A stretch of DNA of 64,000 nucleotides from Actinomycetota bacterium (GCA_040757835.1 JBFLWJ010000016.1:1-64000); one strand, 5' to 3'. Numbered from the stretch's first letter, positions 54,306 to 64,000 are shown. A program made the numbers and translations. The notes: a model not told the origin generated them from the sequence alone.

Positions 54306-55154
54306 TCAGAGAGCGTCGGGGAAGAACAGGGGCTCGCCGTACTCCTCCACGCCGAAGGTGTTGAGGAACTCCTGCGCCTCGGGCGAGATGCAGAAGTCGT
54401 TGAAGGCCTGGGCCCCCTCGAAATTCACGTCCGGCCATCTCTCCGGGTTCACGTTCATGACGTGGTAGTTGTTGAAGAGTATCGGGTCCCCCTCATTGAG
54501 GATCACCAGGTCCAGCTCGTCTTCCAGGCTCAGGAATGTTCCACGGTCGCTGAGGGTATAGGCGCCCTGCTCGCTGGCGATACGCAGGGTGTCTCCCATG
54601 CCCTTGCCGCTCTCCACGTACCACGTACCCGCCGGCGTGATGCCGGCCGCTTTCCAGATGGCCAGTTCCTTGGTGTGGGTGCCGGACTCGTCAGCCCTGG
54701 AGATGAACGCGGACTGCGAGTTCGCGATCTTGGTGAAAGCGTCCACCGCACTGGTGGCGCTCTTGACCCCCGCCGGATCGGAAGCCGGCCCCACGAGGAT
54801 GAAGTCGTTGTGCATGACGGCGTTGCGGTCGACGGCTTCACCGGCCTCCACCATCTCCTCTTCCGCGGCCGGGCTGTGCACCAGCATGACGTCGCACTCG
54901 CCGTTCTTGCCCATCTCCATGGCCGCGCCGCTGCCCACGGCGATGACCTTCACCGTGTACGGGTTGTCCTCCTCGAACATGGGTACCCATGCGTCGAGCA
55001 GGCCGGAGTCCTGGGTGCTGGTGGTGGTGGCCAGGATGAGTTCGCTCCTCTCCACCGGCTCCGTCTTCTCCTCTTCCCCGCACCCCGCGATCATCGCGAC
55101 CATGGCGATGGCCACCAGCAGCACGATGGTGAAAACCAACCATTTCTTACTCAT
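54306..55154 (-). CDS. tupA: Tungstate-binding lipoprotein
   Basis: 282 residues. The lipoprotein signal ends at AMIAGCG, followed by LILATTTSTQDSGLLDAW, the classical TupA motif whose Thr/Ser residues hold the oxyanion, and later VGSGAAMEMG and SRADESGTH. This predicts high-affinity tungstate capture outside the membrane. The ATG at 55154 is chosen because AGGAG lies seven bases upstream. It leads the tupABC set. Confidence 0.92.
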   Translation of the reverse strand: MSKKWLVFTIVLLVAIAMVAMIAGCGEEEKTEPVERSELILATTTSTQDSGLLDAWVPMFEEDNPYTVKVIAVGSGAAMEMGKNGECDVMLVHSPAAEEEMVEAGEAVDRNAVMHNDFILVGPASDPAGVKSATSAVDAFTKIANSQSAFISRADESGTHTKELAIWKAAGITPAGTWYVESGKGMGDTLRIASEQGAYTLSDRGTFLSLEDELDLVILNEGDPILFNNYHVMNVNPERWPDVNFEGAQAFNDFCISPEAQEFLNTFGVEEYGEPLFFPDAL

Positions 55155-55392
55155 AGCTGCATCTCCTTCTTCAATTGACCATTTCAACGACAAAGCCCAC
55201 CGGGAGGCGGGCAACACGGTTCAGATACCGCCACCCCCTTTCCAAGCACGGGAGGCATGGGGGTTTCCCCCCATACCCTTTCGGCTCATATCCATAGCCC
55301 TTGTTTCACGCGGCCTTAGGAACGGAGCTCGGAGGTCCGATGCGTCTATACCTCGGTTGTCAATGTACCTGTCCGGTAGTGTTCAGCTTTCT

Positions 55393-56208
55393 CTAGAAAC
55401 ACCCCAGCGAGCACTTCACGATCTTCACGTCCAGGGCATTCGCGGCCTTCCCCACCTCTCCGGTGGGGACCTTTAGTTCCTCGGCCAGCTTGAGGGCCAC
55501 CGCGCACGCGATGCGGCCCTCCTCGGCCCTGGCCTTCACGGCCTCCATAACCTTCTCGTCGATCTCGCCTGACATCAATTCACCTCCCACTCTGCCCGCG
55601 GCACGGGACAGCACTATCTCCCAGGCTCTCTCCCGGCCCAGCTCAAACACGACCACCATCTTTGCCCTGGGGCTCATCGCCTTGATCTTTTTCTCCAGAG
55701 CGAGGACTTCCGCGCCCGACAGCCGGCGTTCTCCATTGACCACGATGGTGTGGGCTTTCTCTATGGCCTTGAAGGCCGAGGGCTTGAAGTCCTCGAACCC
55801 GCTGCCCATGATGAACACCGCGAAGTCAGGCTCCAGGTGCTCGAGCACGCTGTTTCCCTCCACGATGACCAGCGAGGCCTGCGAACGGGAGAAGGCCTCC
55901 CTCAAGTCCGCGGCGAGCCCGTCCACGGTGGTGCGTATCCAGAACACGGGGGATGCCCCCGCCGCCAGCATCCTCGCGGTGTCGGCGCCGTTCCCGTCGG
56001 GTTCCTTTTCCTCGAGCACCGCCTCGCCGGGCGGGCGCTCCTCGTGCAACGTCACCTTCATGGCGGAGCAGTCCCGGCAATGGCTGACGAGATAAGCGAC
56101 CAGGGAACTCTTGCCGATATCTTTGTTCGCACCGGAGATGGTGATTATCCGGGGGCGGTCGGCTCTCGAAAAAAGCCCGTCCCGAGAGGGCGGGCGTACC
56201 TCTTCCAC
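55393..56208 (-). CDS. MobB-like P-loop protein with C-terminal GCF domain
   Basis: About 271 residues. A P-loop GANKDIGKSSL starts a MobB-like GTPase fold, and VIVEGNSVLEHLEPD is the Walker-B-like region. Function in molybdopterin-guanine-dinucleotide synthesis or in sensing Mo/W supply is inferred. A separate C-terminal domain (about the last 60 residues, GEIDEKVMEAVKARAEEGRI, ending in KCSLGCF) is found fused or free near Mo/W genes. I prefer the GTG at 56208 after GGAGAGGGG; a GTG at 56259 is an alternative. The gene lies upstream of tupA on the same strand. Confidence 0.75.
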   Translation of the reverse strand: MEEVRPPSRDGLFSRADRPRIITISGANKDIGKSSLVAYLVSHCRDCSAMKVTLHEERPPGEAVLEEKEPDGNGADTARMLAAGASPVFWIRTTVDGLAADLREAFSRSQASLVIVEGNSVLEHLEPDFAVFIMGSGFEDFKPSAFKAIEKAHTIVVNGERRLSGAEVLALEKKIKAMSPRAKMVVVFELGRERAWEIVLSRAAGRVGGELMSGEIDEKVMEAVKARAEEGRIACAVALKLAEELKVPTGEVGKAANALDVKIVKCSLGCF

Positions 56209-56502
56209 CAATCCCCTCTCCTTTCCAAGCATGGGAGGCGCCGGCGTTTCCACCTGCACCCTGGCGGTCGAGTGCCCTAGCTGTCGCCTTAGGCGGCTCG
56301 ACTCGGAGAGCTCGTTTCTTCTCTGCGGTTGCGGTGAAATTGTAACTCCCTGGCAGCGTTTGGTTCAAGGCGAAGGCCCAGAGGGTTGTCAAAGTCCGCA
56401 CATGTGCCGAAAAGCGATATTGAGGAGTTCTATCGATGGATGGTCGAGGCAGGGAGCAGCCCGGCGGCCCGCCCGCGGCCCCTGCGATCTCATAGGAGAG
56501 AT

Positions 56503-58047
56503 ATGAACGAGAAAAAAGAGGGGGAAGGTCCAGGCGAGGAAGTGGAGGCGCTGCGCCTCCGCGTTAGCGAACTCGAGCGGTCAGAGAACGAGTTGCACCG
56601 CATCAAGAAGGCCCTCGAGAAAGGGATGGAGGCCTTGAACGTCGTGCTCGAGAACTCCAATGACATCCTGCTCATCCTGGGCCAGGACGGTGTGGTACAG
56701 TACGTGAGCCCCTCGGTGGAGAGGATAACCGGGTACAGCCGCGAGAAACTGACCGGGGCCAATGCTTTCGAGTACATCCATCCAGACGACTTCGACAAGT
56801 TTCTTATCTCCTTCACCGTGGGCGTGGTCACGCCCGGACGGGCCATCAGGATGGAGTTACGCTACCGCCATGCGGACGGTTCGTGGCGTAGCATCGAAGC
56901 GCAAGGCATCAACCTCACCGACAATCCCGCCGTATCAGGTATGGTCCTCACCGCCAGGGACATAAGCGACCGTAAAGCCGTCGAGCAGAAGCTGCAGCGC
57001 AGCGAGAGCTACTACCGTTCCCTCATCCGCAACGCCGCGGACATGATCTCCGTCCTCGACCGCGACTTCCGTTTCGTCTGGGGCAGCCCTTCGGCCGCCC
57101 GCATCACCGGCTATGGTTGGGAGGAAGTGTACGGCAAGTCCATGCTCAGCTTCCTTCATCCCGATGACGTGGAGGGTGCCCGAAAAGACCACGACTTCAT
57201 CATGGGCAACCCGGGGAAAAGCCTCGCCGCGGAGAGGCGTTTCAGGCACGCGGACGGCACCTACCACTGGCACGAGGCCATCATCACCAACCTGCTGGAG
57301 GATCCCGCGGTGGGCGGCTTCATAGTAAACTCGCGCGACATCAACGAGCGTAAGCTGATGGAGGAGGAGCTGCGGGCCAGGAACCAGGAACTGGACTCCT
57401 TCGCCTCAACGGTCTCCCACGACCTGCGCACCCCCCTGGCCCTCATCGAGGGGTATGCACAGTTGATGCGCGCCGAGGGAAACTCGGTGGAAGAGACGGA
57501 AGCTTACCTGAAGAGCATCATCTCGGCGGCGAGGCGCATGGACGAGCTCACGGAGTCGTTGCTGGGATACGCGCAGGCGGGCCAGGCAGCGGGCACCGTG
57601 ACCAGGGTCGAACCCCTGGACATCCTGAGCGACGTGCTCTTCGAGCACGAGAGCGAGATCGAGGACGGGGGCATAGAGATCGTCCTGGGAGAGGAATTCC
57701 CGGCCATAAGGGTGGACCAGTACAAGTTGCGCCAGGTCTTTACCAACCTGGTCAACAACGCAGTCAAATACCTCGCCGGGACGCGGTGCCCCCGTATAGA
57801 GGTGGGTTCCCGGGCGGCTGCGGGAGCGGTGGCCTTTTACGTGCGTGACAACGGCCCGGGCCTGGACCGGGAGGCCATGGAGGAGATATTCCAGCCCTTC
57901 AAGCGCTTCAGCACCGCCGGGACCCCGGGACTGGGCATAGGGCTCTCCACGGTGAAGAGAGCCGTTGAAGGTTGGGGGGGCAGGGTATGGGTGGAGTCCG
58001 AGCCCGGGAAGGGCGCCACCTTCTTCTTCACCGCGCCGGCGGGGTGA
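56503..58047 (+). CDS. PAS-domain sensor histidine kinase
   Basis: 514 residues, cytosolic (no TM). A coiled-coil-like N-terminus is followed by two PAS domains (about 45-155 and 165-285) with YIHPDDFDKF and FLHPDDVEGAR. The dimerisation domain has the phospho-accepting His in TVSHDLRTPL at about 305. The ATPase shows NLVNNAVKYL, VRDNGPGLD and GLGIGLSTVKRAV. AGGAGAG lies close before the ATG at 56503. It has no adjacent response regulator, so it is an orphan kinase. It is convergent with the glycyl radical enzyme gene. Confidence 0.92.
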   Translation: MNEKKEGEGPGEEVEALRLRVSELERSENELHRIKKALEKGMEALNVVLENSNDILLILGQDGVVQYVSPSVERITGYSREKLTGANAFEYIHPDDFDKFLISFTVGVVTPGRAIRMELRYRHADGSWRSIEAQGINLTDNPAVSGMVLTARDISDRKAVEQKLQRSESYYRSLIRNAADMISVLDRDFRFVWGSPSAARITGYGWEEVYGKSMLSFLHPDDVEGARKDHDFIMGNPGKSLAAERRFRHADGTYHWHEAIITNLLEDPAVGGFIVNSRDINERKLMEEELRARNQELDSFASTVSHDLRTPLALIEGYAQLMRAEGNSVEETEAYLKSIISAARRMDELTESLLGYAQAGQAAGTVTRVEPLDILSDVLFEHESEIEDGGIEIVLGEEFPAIRVDQYKLRQVFTNLVNNAVKYLAGTRCPRIEVGSRAAAGAVAFYVRDNGPGLDREAMEEIFQPFKRFSTAGTPGLGIGLSTVKRAVEGWGGRVWVESEPGKGATFFFTAPAG

Positions 58048-58048
58048 G

Positions 58049-60403
58049 TCAGACGGAGTGGATGGTGCGGGAGATGATCTCGTCCTTAGCCGCCTCGGGC
58101 AGGTCGTCGAAGTAGGCGCAGTAACCGGCCACCCTCACCACCAGTCCCGGGTACTTGCCGGGATGGCGTCTCGCGTCCTCCAGCACCTCCGGGTCGATGA
58201 TGTTGAACTGCACCTGCATGCCGCCCTGGGCGAAATATGCCCGCATCAGCGCCGCCAGGTTTGCCGGACCCTCCTCCCCCGCGAGGTTGCGGGGATCGAA
58301 GCGCAGGTTGACGGCACAGCCGTTGGGCATGAGCCTGGAGTCGACCCTCGTCACCGAGTGCAGGAGGGCGGTGGGGCCGAGGCGGTCGCAGCCGTTGGCC
58401 GGGCTCAGGCTGGACGCCAGGGGCCTGCCGGCGTTCCTCCCGCTGGGCAGGGCCCCTACCCTGCGGCCGAAGGCGACGTGACAGGTGACGGAATAGAAGC
58501 CCGGCACGTATGGCCCGCCCCGGGTGTTGCGGTAAGCGGAGAGAGCGTCGTGGAAGATGTGCGCCACCAGGTCCGCATACGAGTCCACGGCGGGGTCGTC
58601 GTTGCCGTATTTCGCACAGCCCCGCAATTCCGCCTGCAGGCGTCCGTGGCCGGCGAAATCCGCCTCCAGGGCCGCGACGACCTCGTCCAGCCGGTATTTC
58701 CCCCGTGAGAACACCAGCTCTTCGAGGGCGTAGAGGGAATCCGCGACGTCGGCTATCCCGACTCCCTGGATGCCGCTGGAGTTGAACTTGGCGCCGCCCT
58801 CGGTGAGGTCTCGGCCGGACTCCAGGCACCCCTCGACGAGCATGGAAGAGAGCGGCGTGGGATTGAAGTCGCGGTTCCCCGTCTCGACCACGCGGAAGTC
58901 GCCGACCATCTTCTCCACCATGTGCTCAACCTGCGCCCGGAAGGCCCTGACCACGTCATCCATGTCCCGGAAAGTCGCGGGGTCAGCAGTCCTCGCCCCC
59001 ACCCTGAAGCGCCCGCCGAAGCGCCGTCCCCTGTTCAGGGCCAGCTCCAGGCACATGGGCAGGTTGAACAGGCCGGCGTCGGTGGAGAAGAAGCTGTTGC
59101 CGGGGAGGGCGAGCTCGACACACCCCACCACGCCGTAGTTGCGGGCCTCCTCAACCGGATAACCGTGGTAGACCAGGGAAGCCACGGACGCCTCGTCGCC
59201 GAAGACGGCAGGCATGCCGTTGCCCTTACGGGCGACATCGGCCACGCGCAACAGGTACTCGTCGGGCGAACCCGCATGCACGCGTGCCTGGTAGTTGGGA
59301 TCCCTCAAGCCGGCTTCCTCCATGACGTCGAGGAAGATGTAAGTAAGGTCGTTGGTGGCGTCGTCGCCCTGGCGGTCCATGCCGCCCACGATGGCCGCCT
59401 GCACCACCAGGTAGCCGCCGTGAAACTGGCTTATCCGCTCCGAGAGGAGGAAGACGTGCTCGGCGGCCTTGGCGGTGAAGGAGAGCAGGAGGTCCTTCGC
59501 CTCTTCACGCGTCAGGCGCCCCTCCGCCATGTCCTTTTCGTAGTAGGGATAGAGGTACTGGTCGATACGGCCGAACGAAACGGCGGAATTGAGGCTCTCC
59601 AGGTTCACCGCGAGATGGGTCAACCACATGGACTGCAGGGCTTCCTGCAGGCCCTCCGCGGGACGGGCCGGGACCTTGCGGCACACCGCGGCTATGTCCA
59701 CGAGTTCGGCTCTACGGACGGCATTCTCCTCCGTCCGCGCCAGCCTCTCCGCCTCATCGGCCAGGCGCCCCGCGAAGACCAACAACCCTTCGCAGGCTGT
59801 ACGCGCCGCCTCGTAGAGCGGTCCCTCCTTGCCGCGCATGAGTTCCAGGTAGCCCTCCACGCCCAGCTGGATCATCCTGTCGTAGCCGGGGAGGAAGTGG
59901 CCGATCCCCCCGGCCTCGTTGATGAGGTAGTAGGTGGGGCGCAGTTGCTCGCTCACGTAGCGCAGGAGGTGCAAGCGGTCCCTGAAGGCGCGCACGTTCA
60001 TGTTGCGGAAGAGCCAGTAGGGTATCACCTTCAAGAGGAGCCTGAGCCGGTCGGACCAGGTGATGAGCAGTGGGGTGGTCTTCCGGCGCTCTATCCACAG
60101 CAGGTCCTCGCTCATGAAGACCCCCGCCAGCTCCGGCTGGGTGATGGCGGATATGCGGTACGAGCCCACGTTGCCGACGATGAGCTCATCCGCGTAGATA
60201 CGCACGGACTTGTTCGCGAGTATGTACTTCAGTAGTTTCGCCTTGCGGACCGGCATGGGGTCGGTGGGATCATCGTGTTTCTTGAAGTAATCCGTGACCA
60301 GCAGCGCTCTTTCGGGGCAAAGGTGCACAGGCGAGCCCATGAGTTCGCCCTTGATGCGCCGGAAGCGCTCGCTCCTCCCAACCCGTTCATCTACCTCTAA
60401 CAT
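58049..60403 (-). CDS. Glycyl radical enzyme (pyruvate formate-lyase family)
   Basis: 784 residues, full length for the family. The active-site thiyl loop reads YGVVGCVELALPG, and the C-terminal glycyl loop reads VRVAGYCAYFDDL. GCVE with Glu is the pattern of dehydratase/lyase members rather than PFL itself (which has adjacent cysteines). The substrate is not assigned. The Tyr-Ser of the usual GYS motif is Tyr-Cys here. A TATAAT box lies 10 bases before the ATG at 60403, which supports this start. No activating enzyme gene is adjacent. Confidence 0.9.
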   Translation of the reverse strand: MLEVDERVGRSERFRRIKGELMGSPVHLCPERALLVTDYFKKHDDPTDPMPVRKAKLLKYILANKSVRIYADELIVGNVGSYRISAITQPELAGVFMSEDLLWIERRKTTPLLITWSDRLRLLLKVIPYWLFRNMNVRAFRDRLHLLRYVSEQLRPTYYLINEAGGIGHFLPGYDRMIQLGVEGYLELMRGKEGPLYEAARTACEGLLVFAGRLADEAERLARTEENAVRRAELVDIAAVCRKVPARPAEGLQEALQSMWLTHLAVNLESLNSAVSFGRIDQYLYPYYEKDMAEGRLTREEAKDLLLSFTAKAAEHVFLLSERISQFHGGYLVVQAAIVGGMDRQGDDATNDLTYIFLDVMEEAGLRDPNYQARVHAGSPDEYLLRVADVARKGNGMPAVFGDEASVASLVYHGYPVEEARNYGVVGCVELALPGNSFFSTDAGLFNLPMCLELALNRGRRFGGRFRVGARTADPATFRDMDDVVRAFRAQVEHMVEKMVGDFRVVETGNRDFNPTPLSSMLVEGCLESGRDLTEGGAKFNSSGIQGVGIADVADSLYALEELVFSRGKYRLDEVVAALEADFAGHGRLQAELRGCAKYGNDDPAVDSYADLVAHIFHDALSAYRNTRGGPYVPGFYSVTCHVAFGRRVGALPSGRNAGRPLASSLSPANGCDRLGPTALLHSVTRVDSRLMPNGCAVNLRFDPRNLAGEEGPANLAALMRAYFAQGGMQVQFNIIDPEVLEDARRHPGKYPGLVVRVAGYCAYFDDLPEAAKDEIISRTIHSV

Positions 60404-60435
60404 TTGCCTCTGATTATAGCAAACGTCCGATAGTA

Positions 60436-60587
60436 TGCATCGCGAAAGTGACAGCGGCACCCGGAGGGTGACGCGGCGGTGCCAGGCCTAGCCGATTCCG
60501 ATCGGCTAGGCCTGGCACGCATGCGAAGGGACGACAGCGTAACATAGGCGGTTCAACCGGCTGCATCGCGAAAGCGACAGCGGCACC
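60436..60587. repeat. Palindrome flanked by 26-bp direct repeats
   Basis: Near-identical 26-bp repeats (60436-60461 and 60562-60587, one mismatch) flank a perfect 18-bp inverted repeat with a 4-base loop (60479-60518, GTGCCAGGCCTAGCCGAT and complement). It lies in the divergent gap between the glycyl radical enzyme and the chemoreceptor, where no transcript should end. Confidence 0.85.
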
Positions 60588-60662
60588 ATATTCAAGCCTT
60601 ATCTGGGTGAGGTCGATTAGAGATAACGATACTGTCCTGGGCCTTTACAAAGAGGAGCCTCC

Positions 60663-62867
60663 TTGCGGTACGGAAGCAGAGAGTTCGAGAAAGCGTTGTA
60701 TGACGCCTCCCGGAGGCTGCTCGTAAAGTCATCCCTCTCGGTCATAACCATACCCGTCGTCGTGCTCGCCCTCTTCTCCCTGACCATATTCGGGTTCACC
60801 GCCCACCAGTACCTGGTCTTCGTCTACGCCCTGGTGGCGGTGGTGATACCCCTCATCGCCGTCTTCGCCATCGCCTACCTGGCCAGGCAGCGCCGCCTCG
60901 TGCGCCGCCTCGATTCCTGGTACGTGACTGAAAGGGACCCGCACTCACAGTCCGACCGTGGACTCGCGGTGGGCCTGCAGAGGACCCTCTACAGGTCGAG
61001 CTACGAGCATGCCGCCATCAACTCCGCGGCCATCTTTCTCAGCATCACCCTCGGCGTCCTCGCCTTCGGCGGCATGGCCGATTTCACCCCCTACATGTCC
61101 GTCGCCTATATCTCGCTGGGAGTGGTGCTGGCAGTCACCGACTTCTTCGTCACCCTCTTCATCTCCCAGCGCGAGATGCGCCCCGTGCTCCGGATCTTCC
61201 TGGCTGATTGCGGCGGCTTCGGTTTTTATTCCGCGCCGGGGACCGTCTGGAAGCTGGGGGCCTTCTCGCTGCTCATCCTGGTGCTGGCGCTCGGTATCAC
61301 CTGGATCGCTTCCTCCTACATCTCCAGCGACATGCTCAAGGAGGACCTGGAAGAGCGGGGCCGGGACAACGTGCGCCTGCTCTCCATCGAGCTGGATACC
61401 CTCCTGGACGAGGGCGCACCCCGGGAGGACCTCCAGGGGATCTCGTCCGAGCTGGCCTTGAGCGACGACGAGAGGCTCGCGGTCTACGACGAGAGGGGCA
61501 GGGAGGTCTTCTCTTTTTCGCGGGGCACGGTGGGCGATGACACCTGGGAGGAACTTACCGCCAGCATGGCGGGCACGGAAGATGCCGTCTTCAGCGGGTT
61601 CGAGCAGGTCGGCAACCGCGAATACCTCGTCACCGCGGCCCCCCTCGAGCTCAACGAAGGCTGGGTGCTGTTGCGCGTCGACCTGACCCAGATACCCTTT
61701 CACGCCCTGTGGAGCCTGACCCCGACCATGCTGCTGCTCCTGCTCCTGGGGGCGTGTGTCGCGATCTACCTCACCCTGCTCCTGTCCCATAATATCGCGG
61801 ACCCCATAAAGCGCCTGGTCAAGACATCCCGCGTAGTGGCCACCGGGAACCTGGCCGTCGAGGTCCCCGTGGACTCCCTGGACGATTTCGGCGAGCTCTC
61901 GAGTTCCTATTCCGAGATGCTCTCCTCTCTCCGCCATATCAGCGGCGAGCTGCGGCAGACCTCCGGCGAGGTCAGCGAGGGCGCCGACAGCATCGTCGCC
62001 GTCTCCGAACAGATCATGGCGGCCATCGAGGAGTTGAACGCCCTGGTGCAGGACCTCTCGGGGCAGATAGAACACGAGGTGGAACAGATCAAGAACGTCG
62101 AGGAGATAATGGGCAGCGTGGCGGAGACGATATCCATGTCCCACGCCAAGGCCAGCCAGAGCTACGAGATCGGCCAGGACGCCGAGAGGCTGGTGATGGA
62201 GGGGAGGGAGTACGCGCACGACGCCGTGGAGAAGATCTCCGAGTTCAAGGACATCCTGGAGGAATCGATGGAGGCCGTGATATCTCTAGGGGAGAGTTCC
62301 CAGAAGATCGGCACCATCGTGGATATCATCACCCGAATCGCGGACCAGACCAACCTCCTGGCCCTGAACGCCGCTATCGAAGCGGCGAGGGTGCCAGAGT
62401 TCGGGAAGGGCTTCGCGGTGGTCGCGGACGAGGTCAAGAAACTGGCCCAGGAAGCGGCCGGTTCAGCGCAGCGTATCCACGAGCTGGTGAGGGCCATACA
62501 GGACGACGTGGAGACGGCGAAGGGCCTCATGGAGAAGGGGACCATGGGTATGTTCGTAGGCATGGAGACGGTGGAGCGCACCGACACCTCGCTCCTTTCC
62601 ATCTCGGACGTGGTGAACCGCATGGCCAGGATGGTGGGGTCCATAGCCGAGGCCTCCTCGCGCGAACTCGACGAGAGCGAAAGGCTGGCGGATTCGCTGA
62701 ACGCCATGAAGGACCAGGTCGAAGCCACCGCGCAGGCTTACGAAGAGATAGGGGCCTCCTCCGAGGAACAGACCGCGGTGACCACGGAGCTCACCGGTAC
62801 GGCCGAGAGGCTCTCGGAGATCGCCAACAAGCTGCAGGAGATGGTAGCCAACTTCAAGATATCCTGA
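60663..62867 (+). CDS. Methyl-accepting chemotaxis protein-like receptor
   Basis: 734 residues. An N-terminal region with several TM helices (about 25-215) precedes an extracytoplasmic sensor segment, another TM helix and HAMP ([19 protein letters not shown], about 380-430). The long cytoplasmic coiled coil has the hairpin-tip region [24 protein letters not shown] motif and [20 protein letters not shown] is the start, with GAGGAG five bases upstream. No other che genes are in the window, so it is an orphan receptor or signals to a distant array. Confidence 0.9.
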   Translation: MRYGSREFEKALYDASRRLLVKSSLSVITIPVVVLALFSLTIFGFTAHQYLVFVYALVAVVIPLIAVFAIAYLARQRRLVRRLDSWYVTERDPHSQSDRGLAVGLQRTLYRSSYEHAAINSAAIFLSITLGVLAFGGMADFTPYMSVAYISLGVVLAVTDFFVTLFISQREMRPVLRIFLADCGGFGFYSAPGTVWKLGAFSLLILVLALGITWIASSYISSDMLKEDLEERGRDNVRLLSIELDTLLDEGAPREDLQGISSELALSDDERLAVYDERGREVFSFSRGTVGDDTWEELTASMAGTEDAVFSGFEQVGNREYLVTAAPLELNEGWVLLRVDLTQIPFHALWSLTPTMLLLLLLGACVAIYLTLLLSHNIADPIKRLVKTSRVVATGNLAVEVPVDSLDDFGELSSSYSEMLSSLRHISGELRQTSGEVSEGADSIVAVSEQIMAAIEELNALVQDLSGQIEHEVEQIKNVEEIMGSVAETISMSHAKASQSYEIGQDAERLVMEGREYAHDAVEKISEFKDILEESMEAVISLGESSQKIGTIVDIITRIADQTNLLALNAAIEAARVPEFGKGFAVVADEVKKLAQEAAGSAQRIHELVRAIQDDVETAKGLMEKGTMGMFVGMETVERTDTSLLSISDVVNRMARMVGSIAEASSRELDESERLADSLNAMKDQVEATAQAYEEIGASSEEQTAVTTELTGTAERLSEIANKLQEMVANFKIS

Positions 62868-62955
62868 GATACGTCACTGCATGAAGGCCGTTTGCCCGCT
62901 CCAACCGTTGACAGGGCGTGGACCGCGTCTCCCTTAAGGCCCTCCGATGTTTCCC

Positions 62956-63987
62956 TCAGGCCGCGGAAAGTTCCAGGTAAGAAATACCTCCGTCCTGGTG
63001 GAGCGAAGCGAGGCCAAGGGCCTTGCCGCTGGCCGCCTCCGCGAGCCCCCATATCCTGCCCGCCATGACCGGCTCGTAGAACGGGTTGACGATCTCCAGG
63101 CTGTAGCCCTCGCCGCTTCCGCCCGCATCGCGCGGCAGGCCCCAACCCCACAGGGCAAGGCGCGCGAACTCCTCCTTCATGGAAAATCCTCCGCCCAGCG
63201 CCTGGTAGTAGTCCCGTGCATAGACCCGCGATATCTCGGCCAGGGTCCGTTCCACGTCCTCTCCCAGTTCCTCCACCAGCACGCGCATCACCGCCGCGAT
63301 GCCGCGGGTGTTGTCGAAGATGAACCTGCGGCCGGAACGGCGTTCCGTTATCGATGCCTTCTCCACCTCCCAACTGAAGCAGCGGCCCAGCTCCAGGGGC
63401 ACGGAGCATCGCGCGCAGAGCTCGTATTCCCGGTCTCCGTCCTCGGCCAGGGGCTCAGCCGCTTCCACCTCGGACGCGATGCGCCGCTCCAGCTCCGGTT
63501 CGCCCTCCCGCACCGCTACCGTGACCCTTCCATGCCGCGCGTCGCCCTCCCAGTTAACATCCCCCCTGCGGTTGACGACGGCCTCGAAGACCCCGGCCGC
63601 CTGGCCCTGGGCCATGGGCACACTGTAGACGCATTCCATATCCATGACGATGCCCTCGTCTTCCCGGTAAGAGATGATATTGACCTTGCCGAACCCAGGT
63701 ACGGCGAAATTCGCGGCCATGATGCGGAAGAACTCTTCCGGTTCGGGGAGCGCCGCTCCCGACTTCTCGATGCTGCGCAGCAGGCCGCGGGTATAGTGTG
63801 CCGAGTCCTTGCGCTTTCCCTCGACCACCAGGCGGGTCACATCGTAACCGATGGTCTCGGAGAGGGAGATGAACAGGTGATCGAGTTCACCGACATCGTA
63901 GAATATGCCCCGCAGGTCCTGCTCGTACTTGCTCACGATGATCCCGCTGGGCTTCCAGTCGTTGGCCTTGCCTATGCCCCTCGGCAT
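62956..63987 (-). CDS. Unrecognised protein, possibly V4R-like sensory domain
   Basis: 343 residues from the ATG at 63987; the true start may lie beyond the window edge. Two blocks are visible: an N-terminal alpha/beta region (IIVSKYEQDLRGIFYDVGELDHLF, VTRLVVEGKRK, MECVYSVPMAQG) and a C-terminal region (CARCSVPLELG, FDNTRGIAAVMRVLVEELG, RDYYQALGGGFSM) ending in LASLHQDGGISYLEL. The CARC motif could bind a metal. I do not recognise the family. It converges on the chemoreceptor gene. Confidence 0.6.
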   Translation of the reverse strand: MPRGIGKANDWKPSGIIVSKYEQDLRGIFYDVGELDHLFISLSETIGYDVTRLVVEGKRKDSAHYTRGLLRSIEKSGAALPEPEEFFRIMAANFAVPGFGKVNIISYREDEGIVMDMECVYSVPMAQGQAAGVFEAVVNRRGDVNWEGDARHGRVTVAVREGEPELERRIASEVEAAEPLAEDGDREYELCARCSVPLELGRCFSWEVEKASITERRSGRRFIFDNTRGIAAVMRVLVEELGEDVERTLAEISRVYARDYYQALGGGFSMKEEFARLALWGWGLPRDAGGSGEGYSLEIVNPFYEPVMAGRIWGLAEAASGKALGLASLHQDGGISYLELSAA

Positions 63988-64000
63988 GCCGCAATCGCTG

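Noticed and set aside
60479..60518. Strong hairpin as a transcription terminator
   Set aside because: Both flanking genes are transcribed away from it, and there is no T-run on either side.

Overview
The window is a GC-rich bacterial chromosome segment (contig-like, no rRNA or tRNA seen). It probably comes from an anaerobe: it holds a glycyl radical enzyme, a radical SAM enzyme, a ferredoxin-like protein, a tungstate/molybdate uptake and cofactor operon, and (Fe-S)/flavin dehydrogenase subunits. The run tsaC-like, LMW-PTP, rpiB, glyA, dCMP deaminase, tagO/wecA-like is a gene order known from Firmicutes and deep-branching Actinobacteria. With a polyprenol-phosphate mannosyltransferase-like enzyme alongside, an uncultured anaerobic actinobacterium is my best guess. 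This is inference, not proof.

Layout. 1-2.9 kb: a broken first copy of an RHS lipoprotein locus, followed on the minus strand by a toxin-like tail and two small membrane/lipoprotein genes. 3.0-6.6 kb: a GT2 glycosyltransferase, a GAF protein with a degenerate GGDEF domain, and a radical SAM protein. 6.9-11.6 kb: the housekeeping operon. 11.7-21.1 kb: a HEAT-repeat protein, a truncated AMP-ligase beside intergenic repeats, a zinc-ribbon protein, a CaiB-like CoA transferase, a LarA-like protein, a frameshifted zinc-ribbon membrane protein and a ferredoxin-like protein. 21.9-23.2 kb: an IS110/IS1111-type element whose right end is tandemly duplicated. 23.4-36.5 kb: the full RHS locus, a roughly 4,000-residue polymorphic-toxin-type protein with a candidate immunity gene 25 bp downstream. 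36.8-38.1 kb: an RHH protein and a nucleotidyltransferase pair resembling toxin-antitoxin modules. 38.1-47.6 kb: a redox cluster with two phytoene-desaturase-like flavoproteins, each followed by a tiny one-TM protein, plus GlcD/GlcE/GlcF-like subunits and an acyl-CoA synthetase CoA-binding protein. 48.3-56.3 kb: the W/Mo operon (MobB-like, tupA, tupB, tupC, MOT1, a divergent TupA paralogue, moeA, a CYTH remnant). 56.5-64.0 kb: a PAS histidine kinase, an orphan glycyl radical enzyme, a chemoreceptor and an unrecognised protein.

The main signals are these. (1) Both RHS copies carry an identical eight-G tract in the coding strand that separates the lipoprotein signal sequence from the rest of the protein by one base. 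This is a candidate on/off contingency switch. (2) The two copies lie 33.7 kb apart in the same orientation and are essentially identical over about 1.5 kb but clearly diverged on both sides, which points to gene conversion. (3) A three-part oxidase module plus two paralogous flavoprotein/microprotein pairs forms a redox cluster I cannot assign to a named pathway. (4) Several intergenic palindromes and dispersed repeats are not explained by neighbouring genes.
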